From: an uncultured Lachnospiraceae bacterium
GTDB lineage: Bacteria > Bacillota > Clostridia > Lachnospirales > Lachnospiraceae
Length of the DNA: 64,000 bases
Assembly (NCBI GenBank): GCA_910586255.1
Contig: CAJUHR010000008.1
Span: forward strand, 48,048 to 112,047
Direction of reading: 5' to 3'
Below the pieces are notes generated by a model. That model was not told where the DNA came from, searched no databases, and saw only the letters and a list, made by a program, of their open reading frames with translations. This document shows positions 1 to 7,435 of the stretch, one piece after another. The position numbers were made by a program, and so were the translations under genes. Numbering within the stretch: the stretch's first letter is position 1; each line of letters begins with the position of its first letter.

Positions 1-165
1 GCGGTAGGAATTTTGGTGTCAGTAATCTGCCAGGTATTAAAGCACAGCGGGCGGGAGGAGCAGGCATTTCTCACCAGTCTGGCGGGACTGATTCTGGTGC
101 TGTTCTGGATGGTCCCTTATATCTATGAGTTATTTGAAACCATAAAAAGCCTGTTTGCATTGTAG
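1..165 (+). CDS. spoIIIAC: Stage III sporulation protein AC, C-terminal part
   Basis: The reading frame is open from base 1 to a TAG at 163-165 and encodes about 54 residues ending in a hydrophobic helix (LILVLFWMVPYIYELF). SpoIIIAC is a two-helix membrane protein of about 65 residues, so only the first few codons lie outside the window. In the family it is part of the SpoIIIA-SpoIIQ channel that links mother cell and forespore during engulfment. Identification rests on the hydrophobic C-terminus and on the intact spoIIIAD-AH order that follows; a GGAGG ribosome site for spoIIIAD begins right after the stop. SpoIIIAA and AB should lie upstream. Confidence 0.85.
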   Translation, partial: AVGILVSVICQVLKHSGREEQAFLTSLAGLILVLFWMVPYIYELFETIKSLFAL

Positions 166-177
166 GAGGAGGCAAGT

Positions 178-564
178 TTGACAATGATCACAGTGGCCGT
201 GGCAGGGATTGTGGCAGTGATGCTGGCAGTGCAGTTAAAGACAGTAAAAGGAGAGTACGCTACATATCTGGCGGCAGCGGCCGGCTGCGTTATCTTTTTT
301 TACGGGATAAGCAGGATGGAGACCATACTGGATGCCGTCAGGCGGATTCAGGAGATGGTGCGGATAAACAGGGTATATCTGACAACGCTTTTAAAGATTA
401 CAGGAGTCACCTATATTGCGGAATTTGCTTCGGGAATCTGTAAGGATGCCGGGTATGGGTCCATTGCAAATCAGATTGAGATTTTTGGAAAGCTGTCTAT
501 ACTGGCAATGAGCATGCCCATTGTTCTGGCTCTTTTGGAGGCACTGCAGGGACTTTTGGCATGA
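178..564 (+). CDS. spoIIIAD: Stage III sporulation protein AD
   Basis: A 128-residue integral membrane protein with three to four hydrophobic segments (about residues 4-20, 30-48, 85-105 and 108-126), matching the usual SpoIIIAD length. In the family it is an inner-membrane component of the SpoIIIA-SpoIIQ secretion-like complex needed for sigma-G activity in the forespore. The start is TTG at 178, five to six bases after AGGAGG; an in-frame ATG at 184 is possible. It is 12 bases downstream of spoIIIAC and 15 bases upstream of spoIIIAE, so it is clearly in the operon. Expression from a sigma-E promoter upstream of the window is expected from the family, not seen here. Confidence 0.9.
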   Translation: MTMITVAVAGIVAVMLAVQLKTVKGEYATYLAAAAGCVIFFYGISRMETILDAVRRIQEMVRINRVYLTTLLKITGVTYIAEFASGICKDAGYGSIANQIEIFGKLSILAMSMPIVLALLEALQGLLA

Positions 565-579
565 GGGGGAGGAGAAGAA

Positions 580-1761
580 GTGAAAAAGAACGGTTGGCCG
601 GCATTTTTGTGGGTTGTGGTTATGCTCCTGTTTGCTGTCTGTCTGGCGTTTGGAGGAACGGGGATGAAAGCTCAGGCAGCGGAAAGAGAAAAAAAGGAGG
701 ACGATGGGATTTTTCTGGGAGATTTAAGCGCAATCGAGCAGTTTCTTGGGCAGAAGGAGAGCCTTAAGACCGGATTTTCCTTTGAGGAATTGGTTAAGGC
801 TCTTATGGCAGGAAACGGGAGCCGGGTGGGACAGCTGATTGTAAAAGGGCTTTACGAGGCTCTTCTTGGGGAGATTTCCCATGGCAGCCGCCTGGCGGGA
901 GAGCTTTTGGCGCTGGGCCTCATCGGGGCGATATTTGCCAATTTTTCCAATGTTTTTTCCGGAAGCCAGATTTCGGAGACAGGATTTTTCATGACCTATC
1001 TGCTTGTGTTTACGGTGCTGGCAGCGGCTTTTTCTGACAGTATGGCCATCACAAAGGACGTGCTTATGTCTCAGACAGAGTTTATCAAGGTGCTTCTGCC
1101 CTGCTATTTTCCCGCGGCGGCCTGGGCGGGGGGGAGCCTTTCCTCAACGGCGTGGATGGAATTTCTTTTATTTTTGATAGGGGCCGTCCAATGGCTGTAT
1201 CTGAACCTGCTTTTGCCTATGACCCGGGTATATATATTGCTTGTCATGGCCGGGAATATGGTGAGGGAGGACATGCTTTCCCGGCTCACCGGACTTTTGC
1301 AGTCAGTGATTTTGTGGGGAATCCGGTCCTTAATGGGGCTGGTTCTGGGATTTCAGCTGGTGCAGGGATTGGTGCTGCCCTATGCGGATTCTCTCCAGAC
1401 AGCCGGGATTCACAAACTGCTTCAGGCAATCCCGGGAGTGGGGAATGGGGCGGGAGTGGTGACAAAGATGGTTTTTGGCACCGGGGTTCTGGTGAAAAAC
1501 ACCATGGGGGCGGCAGCGGTGGTGGTTTTGGTGATTTTGAGCCTTCTGCCTCTGTTAAAGCTGACAGTTCTTATGCTTTTGTACCGGTTTGTGTCAGGGA
1601 TTCTTCAGCCTGTGGGGGACAAAAGGCTAGTGTCCTGTGTGGGAAGCGTGGCAGACGGACAGAAGCTGCTTTTGAATCTGGCCGCATCGGGACTTTTTTT
1701 GTTCTCTGTGACCATTGCCTTGATTTGCCTGGGCACAAATGGGGCTTATGTGGGAATGTGA
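580..1761 (+). CDS. spoIIIAE: Stage III sporulation protein AE
   Basis: A 393-residue polytopic membrane protein, the usual SpoIIIAE size. It starts at GTG 580 after GGAGAAGAA with a signal-like first helix (residues 6-30), then a soluble stretch to about residue 100 and five or more membrane helices. In the family it forms the membrane core of the SpoIIIA complex and resembles type III secretion export-apparatus proteins in topology. It has long Gly/Val/Ala-rich helices near the C-terminus (residues 290-330) and ends in a hydrophobic segment. It sits between spoIIIAD and spoIIIAF with 15 and 70 bases of spacing. No frame break is visible. Confidence 0.92.
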   Translation: MKKNGWPAFLWVVVMLLFAVCLAFGGTGMKAQAAEREKKEDDGIFLGDLSAIEQFLGQKESLKTGFSFEELVKALMAGNGSRVGQLIVKGLYEALLGEISHGSRLAGELLALGLIGAIFANFSNVFSGSQISETGFFMTYLLVFTVLAAAFSDSMAITKDVLMSQTEFIKVLLPCYFPAAAWAGGSLSSTAWMEFLLFLIGAVQWLYLNLLLPMTRVYILLVMAGNMVREDMLSRLTGLLQSVILWGIRSLMGLVLGFQLVQGLVLPYADSLQTAGIHKLLQAIPGVGNGAGVVTKMVFGTGVLVKNTMGAAAVVVLVILSLLPLLKLTVLMLLYRFVSGILQPVGDKRLVSCVGSVADGQKLLLNLAASGLFLFSVTIALICLGTNGAYVGM

Positions 1762-1831
1762 CGGGAGATATGGCTGAGGGAATGCTTATGTGGGTGAGGA
1801 CGGGAGAGACAGAGCGGGGAGGCGGGAAGCT

Positions 1832-2563
1832 TTGGAGGAGTTATATGGATGGGTCAGAAATATAACCGGGTATTTTTTATTTCTGGCAGTGCTTGACAAT
1901 CTGATTCCCAAAAAGAGCTATCAAAAGTATATCCGGCTGTTTGCGGGAATGGTGGCCATTCTTCTGATTCTTGGACCTCTTACAGGGGGTGTGAGGCTGG
2001 AGGAGAGGATTGCCCGTTTTTATGAGACATTGACCTTTCAGTATGAGGCAAAGGAACTTAAAAAGGAGATTCTGGGGATGGAGCAGAAGAGATTGGGAGA
2101 GATAATCAGTCAATATGAGCGGGCGGTGGCGGAGGATATCCGGCAGATGGCAGAGGATACGGGATTTACGGTTTATGAATGTCAGGCGGAGATCGGAAAG
2201 GAGGAGAAGGATGAACAGTTTGGAAAAGTGGTGCGGATACGGATGAAGGTGAGATTTGAAAACCGGGGGGAGGATGGGGCGGGGGAAGAGTGGAATGAGA
2301 CAGGGAGAGAACGGAGTGAGGCCGGAAAGGAGTGGAGCGAGCCAGTGTCAATCGGATCGGCAGAGCCGGTAGAACCGGTGGTGATAGGAGAAAAGAATGG
2401 GGCGAAGCGGGAGGAAATATCTCAGGAAAGCTCCCGGGAAAACCGCAGAAGGCAGCAGGCAGCAGAAAAGGGGGCAGTGGGGAAGCTCCGCAGAAAGATA
2501 GGAGCCTATTATGGTCTGGAGGAGGCTTATGTGGAAATTCAAGTCATTGAAGGGGAAGGATAA
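1832..2563 (+). CDS. spoIIIAF: Stage III sporulation protein AF
   Basis: Family hallmarks lie at the start: two adjacent membrane helices (about residues 8-24 and 36-52) around the conserved SYQKYIRLFAGM block. I place the start at TTG 1832 (LEELYGWV) because the family begins just before this block; a GTG at 1790 would add 14 residues. The product is about 243 residues, longer than typical. The excess is a highly charged linker around residues 145-210, rich in Glu, Arg and Ser and followed by a conserved-looking C-terminus (LRRKIGAYYGLEEAYVEIQV). In the family it is a mother-cell membrane part of the SpoIIIA channel. Its end overlaps the spoIIIAG start by 35 bases. Confidence 0.85.
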   Translation: MEELYGWVRNITGYFLFLAVLDNLIPKKSYQKYIRLFAGMVAILLILGPLTGGVRLEERIARFYETLTFQYEAKELKKEILGMEQKRLGEIISQYERAVAEDIRQMAEDTGFTVYECQAEIGKEEKDEQFGKVVRIRMKVRFENRGEDGAGEEWNETGRERSEAGKEWSEPVSIGSAEPVEPVVIGEKNGAKREEISQESSRENRRRQQAAEKGAVGKLRRKIGAYYGLEEAYVEIQVIEGEG

Positions 2564-3152
2564 ATGGCTGTTTTTGGCCACCATTGGGGTGATTTTGTGT
2601 ATTCTGGCATTTCCGGCCGACAGGATAGGCCGAAGGAGTGAGGAGGAAAAGGGAAGGACTGACGCTTACTTTGACGCGGATCCAGGGCAGGAGGGACAGG
2701 AAACAAAAAACGGCGGGGAGGATGATTTGCGGCCAGTATCGGCTAAGGCCGGGGACAGCTATGAGGCGGCGTTAGAGAGACGGGTGCGGGAAATTCTGAA
2801 AAATGTGGACGGAGTCGGAGCGGTGGACGTGATGATTGTTCTGAAATCATCATCGGAGAAGGTGGTCCATGTAGATGGCAGCAGCTCTCATTCCCTGACA
2901 GAGGAGCAGGACAGCGGCGGGGGAACCCGGAAAATCGAAAACCAGGAGCAGGAACAGAGTACGGTCATGATATCCGGCAGCGGGGAAACGTCTCCCATTA
3001 TAGAAAAGGAATTGTATCCGGAGCTGTCCGGTATCATTATCAGTGCCCAGGGAGGAGACAGTCCACAGGTTCAGTCAGAAATTTCTACTGCCATGGAAGC
3101 ATTATTTGGCCTGCCCGCACATAAGATAAAAGTACTAAAGCGGGTGGAGTAA
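2529..3152 (+). CDS. spoIIIAG: Stage III sporulation protein AG
   Basis: A 207-residue protein with one N-terminal membrane helix (about residues 12-28), a disordered acidic stretch, then an alpha/beta domain (residues 80-205) that in the family is a ring-building motif and oligomerises into a large ring in the intermembrane space. The block VREILKNVDGVGAVDVMIVL and the C-terminal LSGIIISAQGG...ALFGLPAHKIKVLK are typical. ATG 2529 is chosen because GGAGGAGG ends three bases before it; the earlier ATG at 2511 lacks a good site. It overlaps spoIIIAF by 35 bases and precedes spoIIIAH by 14, which indicates translational coupling. Confidence 0.9.
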   Translation: MWKFKSLKGKDKWLFLATIGVILCILAFPADRIGRRSEEEKGRTDAYFDADPGQEGQETKNGGEDDLRPVSAKAGDSYEAALERRVREILKNVDGVGAVDVMIVLKSSSEKVVHVDGSSSHSLTEEQDSGGGTRKIENQEQEQSTVMISGSGETSPIIEKELYPELSGIIISAQGGDSPQVQSEISTAMEALFGLPAHKIKVLKRVE

Positions 3153-3166
3153 AGGAGTGTTAGATT

Positions 3167-3952
3167 ATGAGAGAACGAAAATTAGGAATGAAGCTTAAGG
3201 AATCTAAGTCAAAGGATGGAAACATGAAAAAGCTGTTCCGCAGAAATCAGATCATTATCACAACACTTGCCATTATGATTGCAGCGGCAGGGTATCTGAA
3301 TTATGCGGGAAAGAAGGAGCTGGAGGCCAGCAGTGACGACATGGTGTATGAGGCAGGTCTGATGGAAATTTCCGATGAAGATCTCTTGCGGGAAAATCAG
3401 GCGGCCGGATATACCGGGGAGATTGAGGAGGCGGAATCCCTGGCAGAGGAAGAGTACCCGGTTTCGGCAGATGGACAGACCGAGGCGGGCGGGTATGCCG
3501 CAGGGGAGCAGTACGCGGAGATTGACAGCTGGGACGCGGGAGAGGACGCGGGAATGGAAAATCCGGGAGAGGCAGTGCTTACCAGCGGGATGACGGTCTC
3601 GGATTACATAGCCAATGTACAGTTAAACCGGGAGCAGATTCGGGCCAAAAATAAAGAGACGCTCAATAATATTATAAATAATACCAATATTGAGGAGTCT
3701 GCCAAGCAGGAAGCGATTCAGAATATGATTGCAATGACAGCTGTGGCGGAAAAGGAAAACGCGGCGGAGACATTGCTGCAGGCAAAGGGCTTTTCGGATC
3801 CGGTGGTAAGTCTTACGGATGGCAAGGTGGACGTGGTGATCAATGCAACCACCATCAGTGATCAGCAGCGGGCTCAGATCGAGGATATTGTCAAGAGAAA
3901 GACAGAGGTTTCGGCTGACGGGATTGTGATTACTCTGTTAAATTTGCAGTAG
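3167..3952 (+). CDS. spoIIIAH: Stage III sporulation protein AH
   Basis: A 261-residue protein starting at ATG 3167 after AAAGGAG. It has one membrane helix (about residues 28-45) preceded by the conserved RRNQIIITTLAIMIAAAGYL block, then an acidic low-complexity linker (about residues 60-135), and a C-terminal domain (residues 140-261) homologous to the YscJ/FliF ring-building fold. In the family this domain docks with SpoIIQ from the forespore and forms the channel ring. It is the last spoIIIA gene. A small dispersed palindromic repeat and a new promoter lie between it and asp23. Confidence 0.93.
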   Translation: MRERKLGMKLKESKSKDGNMKKLFRRNQIIITTLAIMIAAAGYLNYAGKKELEASSDDMVYEAGLMEISDEDLLRENQAAGYTGEIEEAESLAEEEYPVSADGQTEAGGYAAGEQYAEIDSWDAGEDAGMENPGEAVLTSGMTVSDYIANVQLNREQIRAKNKETLNNIINNTNIEESAKQEAIQNMIAMTAVAEKENAAETLLQAKGFSDPVVSLTDGKVDVVINATTISDQQRAQIEDIVKRKTEVSADGIVITLLNLQ

Positions 3953-3960
3953 GTTGTTAC

Positions 3961-3993
3961 TTACTGTTCACAGATACCCTGTGAACGTAACAG
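3961..3993. repeat. Small palindromic intergenic repeat, copy 1
   Basis: Arms TTACTGTTCACAG (3961-3973) and CTGTGAACGTAACAG (3979-3993) form an inverted repeat. Read on the minus strand it closely matches the copies at 31752 and 48532. It starts only eight bases after the spoIIIAH stop, so it could also form a 3' hairpin on that mRNA. Confidence 0.75.
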
Positions 3994-4063
3994 CAGCTTT
4001 GCCACATACAAGCAGCAAACAAGAAAACCCAAAGATTCCCTATGCAAAAACAGCTTCATTTGT

Positions 4064-4119
4064 TATAATAACAGTAAGCGCCCGGCAAAAGGAGCGTCTG
4101 GGTGAACAGACTGCCGGGC
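4064..4119 (+). promoter_or_regulatory. Probable asp23 promoter -10 and leader hairpin
   Basis: TATAAT at 4064-4069 with a weak -35 (TATGCA, 17 bases upstream), followed by a GC-rich hairpin: GCCCGGCA (4080-4087) pairs with TGCCGGGC (4112-4119), with an inner GTCTG/CAGAC stem. The hairpin would lie at the 5' end of the asp23 transcript and may stabilise it. Promoter assignment is by consensus only. Confidence 0.5.
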
Positions 4120-4171
4120 TGTTAAGAGCAGCAATAGAAGCGAAGAAGAAATACGTTAGGAGGTAGTTACG

Positions 4172-4567
4172 GTGGCAGAGCAAAAAAGCAAGGAAGAGAA
4201 AAATACCGGAAGGATATATGAGAAAAATTTGGCAGGAGAGGTGAAGATCGCAGACGAGGTGGTGGCGATCATTGCAGGACTGGCAGCCACAGAGGTAGAT
4301 GGTGTGGATTCCATGGCAGGCAATATTACCAATGAGCTGGTCGGAAAGCTGGGAATGAAAAACCTGTCAAAGGGAGTCAAGGTGGATGTGACAGAGGAGC
4401 ATGTGTCTGTGGATCTGTCTCTGAACATTAAGTATGGATATAACATTCCGCAGGTCAGCGAGAAGGTTCAGGAAAAGGTGAGAGCCGCCATAGAGAACAT
4501 GACCGGACTGACCGTGCTGGATGTGAATATTAAGATTGCAGGAGTCAATCTGGCAGAGGAAAAGTGA
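4172..4567 (+). CDS. Asp23/Gls24 family envelope stress protein
   Basis: A 131-residue Asp23 (DUF322) protein. Visible hallmarks are GEVKIADEVVAIIAGLAATEVDGV at residues 15-38 (quoted in two parts by the family as the start of the domain) and the C-terminal EKVQEKVRAAIENMTGLTV...VNIKIAGV block. Members are abundant envelope-associated proteins in Firmicutes; the copy beside spoIIIAH corresponds to Bacillus YqhY, linked there to regulation of fatty acid synthesis. The start is GTG 4172 after AGGAGG. In most Clostridia nusB follows this gene; here a strong terminator and a minus-strand exporter follow instead, so the usual block is broken at this point. Confidence 0.88.
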   Translation: MAEQKSKEEKNTGRIYEKNLAGEVKIADEVVAIIAGLAATEVDGVDSMAGNITNELVGKLGMKNLSKGVKVDVTEEHVSVDLSLNIKYGYNIPQVSEKVQEKVRAAIENMTGLTVLDVNIKIAGVNLAEEK

Positions 4568-4633
4568 GGCTGTCCGGGAAAGCGGAGGATTTTGGCCTCT
4601 GCGGTGAAGGCGCCTGTTCGGTAAGGATTTTTA

Positions 4634-4668
4634 CGGGAAAAGGCCTCTTTCAAGGAGGCCTTTTCCCG
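4634..4668. terminator. Bidirectional terminator between asp23 and ydcZ-like gene
   Basis: CGGGAAAAGGCCTC and GAGGCCTTTTCCCG form a 14-bp perfect stem with a seven-base loop. The A and T runs lie inside the stem. It separates two convergent genes and would serve both strands. Confidence 0.8.
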
Positions 4669-4687
4669 GTTGGAGGGCATGTGCAGG

Positions 4688-5122
4688 TCAGGAGCCCCAG
4701 CGGAATACGATGATTCCGGCTATAGCGATAGCAGCACCGATCAGTTTTTTCCATTCAAACGGCGATTTTTCTACGCCGAAGATCCCGAAAAGTTCAATTA
4801 CGTAGGCTACAAGGATCTGGGTAACCACGATCAAAAGTGTTGCCTTGGCAGGACCAAGCCCGTCCATGCTTTTTATGACAGTAAAGGTTATAAAAGCGCC
4901 AATCAGTCCCCCTAACAGCATATACCAGGGGCGCACCTCAAGGATGGCGCCGATGGGACTTTTGTCAGCGAAGAACCAGAGAACAATGCAGGTGAGAAAT
5001 GCAGTCAGCTGAACCCAGCCGGCGGCAACCCAGATGCCGGTTTGCTTGGTGGCCTCCGTGTTTAAGACACCCTGGATGCTCATCAGGGCGCCAGAGAGGA
5101 GAGCGATTAGGAATCCCCACAT
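4688..5122 (-). CDS. YdcZ-family (DUF606) small DMT exporter
   Basis: A 144-residue protein of five hydrophobic helices with the DUF606/YdcZ pattern: N-terminal WGFLIALLSGALMSIQGV, then a Gly-rich pair LGGLIGAFITFTV and C-terminal LIGAAIAIAGIIVFRW. The family is half-size drug/metabolite transporters that probably work as dimers; substrate unknown. The start is the ATG complementary to 5120-5122, preceded by AGGAGG eight bases upstream; upstream in-frame codons lack a ribosome site. The minus-strand leader (5123-5300) holds an intrinsic terminator at 5214-5251, so the gene may be controlled by attenuation. Confidence 0.8.
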   Translation of the reverse strand: MWGFLIALLSGALMSIQGVLNTEATKQTGIWVAAGWVQLTAFLTCIVLWFFADKSPIGAILEVRPWYMLLGGLIGAFITFTVIKSMDGLGPAKATLLIVVTQILVAYVIELFGIFGVEKSPFEWKKLIGAAIAIAGIIVFRWGS

Positions 5123-5213
5123 GTGATGTACCTCCTGTATTTTTTTGTTTGATGAGGTTAGGGTTTCCAGGTTTCTGAAAAATATGAGTGTTGGGTAATA
5201 CGGGGGGTTTTTC

Positions 5214-5251
5214 AAAAAGGTACGCCTCCCTCCCCTCTTCCATGGCGTACC
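5214..5251 (-). terminator. Leader terminator/attenuator upstream of ydcZ-like gene
   Basis: On the minus strand GGTACGCC pairs with GGCGTACC and is followed by TTTTTG, a classic intrinsic terminator. No minus-strand gene lies upstream of it (maf is on the plus strand), so it sits in the 5' leader of the exporter gene, about 92 bases before its start codon. Confidence 0.6.
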
Positions 5252-5290
5252 TATTGGATTACAAAAAGCTTGCGTTTACCGTGATATTGT

Positions 5291-5329
5291 GGGGATGGGG
5301 TGGACAGATGGGGTGGGGTGGAATATAAT
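5291..5329 (+). promoter_or_regulatory. maf promoter with G-quadruplex-capable spacer
   Basis: -35 TGGACA (5301-5306), 17-base spacer, -10 TATAAT (5324-5329). Four GGGG tracts at 5291-5294, 5297-5300, 5310-5313 and 5315-5318 have loops of 2, 9 and 1 bases, which fits a four-tetrad G-quadruplex overlapping the promoter. Confidence 0.6.
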
Positions 5330-5356
5330 GGGGGAGTTGAGATAAGGAGGAGTAGG

Positions 5357-6055
5357 ATGAGAGGAGTCCGGGTTGTTTTGGCATCAGCATCGCCCAGGAG
5401 GAGGGAGCTTTTGATGCAGGTTGGGTTTGAGCCGGTGGTCATGCCCAGCCATGTGGAGGAAGTGGTAAAGAGCAGGGAGCCGGATGTGGTGGTGAGGGAT
5501 TTATCTTCCAGGAAGGCGGAGGATGTGGCAGGGAGATGGATGGCGGGGGAAAGGCTGGAAGTGGATGGGGAGGGAGTCGAGGGGCTTTATGATGGAAGGG
5601 AGAAGGAGAAGCCGGGGAAAAAAGAGAAAGAGAAGGATGACACAAAAGGGTCAGAGAGAGTGGTGGTGATTGGGGCGGATACGGTGGTGGCTGTGGATGG
5701 GCGGATTTTGGGAAAGCCGGGGAGCAGGAGAGAGGCAGAGGAGATGATCGGGCTTTTGCAGGGACGGGAGCATCAGGTTTATACAGGGGTGGCTATGATT
5801 TTTGGGGATACGGGGGAGAGGGTGGTTTTTTCGGAGAAAACCGATGTTTTTGTGTATCCCATGAGCAGAAATCAGATCGGAGCGTATGTGGATACAGGGG
5901 AGCCGATGGATAAGGCCGGGGCCTATGGGATACAGGGGGTCTTTGCTGCCTATATCCGCGGGATTGAGGGAGATTATAACAATGTGGTGGGTCTGCCGGT
6001 GGGGCGGGTGTGCCAGGAGCTGATGGCCAGGGACATTTGTTTAGAAGGACTCTGA
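5357..6055 (+). CDS. maf: Maf-like nucleotide pyrophosphatase
   Basis: A 232-residue Maf/Ham1-type protein. Seen: N-terminal LASASPRRRELL (residues 8-19, nucleotide-binding SxSPRR motif), IGADTVVAVDG (residues 105-115), LGKP, and C-terminal DKAGAYGIQG. The family hydrolyses non-canonical or bulk NTPs (dTTP/UTP type) to monophosphates and is linked to cell-division arrest. Usual length is about 190; the excess is a hydrophilic insert at about residues 61-99 with many Lys, Glu and Gly. ATG 5357 is chosen because AAGGAGG ends six bases before it. It is transcribed from a promoter only about 30 bases upstream. Confidence 0.88.
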   Translation: MRGVRVVLASASPRRRELLMQVGFEPVVMPSHVEEVVKSREPDVVVRDLSSRKAEDVAGRWMAGERLEVDGEGVEGLYDGREKEKPGKKEKEKDDTKGSERVVVIGADTVVAVDGRILGKPGSRREAEEMIGLLQGREHQVYTGVAMIFGDTGERVVFSEKTDVFVYPMSRNQIGAYVDTGEPMDKAGAYGIQGVFAAYIRGIEGDYNNVVGLPVGRVCQELMARDICLEGL

Positions 6056-6257
6056 GGCTCATGGACCCATGGGAAGGGGTCCGGCAGGTGAAAGCGCCTT
6101 CCAGTGAGAGAGCGAGGTTTAAAGTTTTTTTATGAGGCAATACTGTCATAAAAAGGATATTGGCCGTTGCGGTTTTGGTTGGGGGAACTGCCAATAGAAA
6201 TCTTGGAAGGAAGGGCAGCAGCAATGGTTCTATATGGGGCCGGCTGCAGGTGACAGT

Positions 6258-7421
6258 ATGCGCGGAAAAAATTATATCAGCCGTTATCTTGAGGACTTGA
6301 TACCGGTGGCTTTTGAGCTGGAGACGGCCAGTGAATTTACGGTGTTTGGCACAGGACCGGCCCAGTTTAAGGTGAAGCTGAAAAAGCAGATTCCCAAAAG
6401 AGAGCTGATGAGGAGCACCTCGCTGGCTCTGGGGGAGGCCTATATGCGGGGAGATCTTGAGGTAAACCGGGATCTCTATGAGGTTTTGGAGATGCTTTTG
6501 GGAAGAATGGACCGTTTTCGGACAAGCCCGGCGGCCCTTCATGGCCTTAAGGGCGGCTCTTTGGAGAAGGAGAAGCAGAAAAAGGAGGTCTGCTCTCACT
6601 ATGATATCGGAAATGATTTTTACCGGCTGTGGCTGGATGAGACTATGAGCTATTCCTGCGGGTATTTCAAAAAAACAGGGAGTACCCTTTTTGAGGCTCA
6701 GGTGGCAAAGACGGATCATATTTTAAAGAAGCTGCAGCTGGAAATGGGTATGACACTTTTGGACATTGGCTGCGGCTGGGGATTCCTTTTGATGCGGGCA
6801 GCGCGGCGTTACGGGGTGAAGGGTGTGGGCATCACTCTCAGCGAGGAGCAGTACCGGCAGTTTTCCCGGGAGATCAAAGATCAGCATATGGAGGACCGGA
6901 TTGAGGTTAAAAGGATGGATTACCGGGAGCTGGCTGACAGCAAAATGAAGTTTGACCGGGTGGTCAGTGTCGGGATGATGGAGCATGTGGGGCGGGGAAA
7001 CTATGACGGGTTTTTGAGAAATGTGGCGGATGTGCTGGAGCCGGGAGGCCTTTTTTTGCTGCATTTTATCAGTGCGCTAAAGGAGCACGGAGGGGACCCG
7101 TTTATGCGGAAATATATCTTTCCCGGCGGGGTGATTCCCAGTCTGCGGGAAGTGGTGGATTTGCTGCCGGAGTATGATTTTTATACGTTGGATGTGGAGA
7201 GCCTGCGGCGCCATTATACCAGAACCTTGCTGTGCTGGAGGGAGAATTTCACAGGGCACAGAGAGGAGATTGAGGCCCGGCACGGGGAGGAGTTTGCCCG
7301 GATGTGGGAGCTGTATCTGGCGTCCTGCGCCGCCTCCTTTCAAAACGGGGTGGTGGATCTGCACCAGATTCTCCTGTCTAAGGGGGTAAATAATGAGCTG
7401 CCCATGGTGAGGGCGGTGTAG
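6258..7421 (+). CDS. cfa: Cyclopropane-fatty-acyl-phospholipid synthase
   Basis: A SAM-dependent methyltransferase of about 387 residues. Seen: CSHYDIGNDFYRLWLDETMS (about residues 113-132), the lipid-proximal signature; MSYSCGYF; LLDIGCGWGFLL (SAM glycine loop, about residues 172-183); VGMMEHVG; and the C-terminal LRRHYTRTLLCW block. The family adds a methylene bridge across cis double bonds of membrane phospholipid acyl chains, often for acid or stress tolerance. ATG 6258 has only a weak GCAGGTGA site; ATG 6234 would add eight residues. The roughly 200 bases between maf and this gene contain no recognisable gene. Confidence 0.9.
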   Translation: MRGKNYISRYLEDLIPVAFELETASEFTVFGTGPAQFKVKLKKQIPKRELMRSTSLALGEAYMRGDLEVNRDLYEVLEMLLGRMDRFRTSPAALHGLKGGSLEKEKQKKEVCSHYDIGNDFYRLWLDETMSYSCGYFKKTGSTLFEAQVAKTDHILKKLQLEMGMTLLDIGCGWGFLLMRAARRYGVKGVGITLSEEQYRQFSREIKDQHMEDRIEVKRMDYRELADSKMKFDRVVSVGMMEHVGRGNYDGFLRNVADVLEPGGLFLLHFISALKEHGGDPFMRKYIFPGGVIPSLREVVDLLPEYDFYTLDVESLRRHYTRTLLCWRENFTGHREEIEARHGEEFARMWELYLASCAASFQNGVVDLHQILLSKGVNNELPMVRAV

Positions 7422-7435
7422 GGAAAGGAAGCAAT

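Noticed and set aside
1152..1865. Open frame of 237 codons overlapping spoIIIAE and the spoIIIAF start
   Set aside because: Out-of-frame shadow of spoIIIAE with low-complexity Gly/Ser composition and no ribosome site.
3954..4166. Small open frame between spoIIIAH and asp23
   Set aside because: It runs through the palindromic repeat, the promoter and the leader hairpin, so the non-coding explanation is better.
5793..6719. Minus-strand frame of 308 codons across maf and cfa
   Set aside because: Antisense to parts of two real genes, no recognisable domain; the short maf-cfa gap inside it has no gene.
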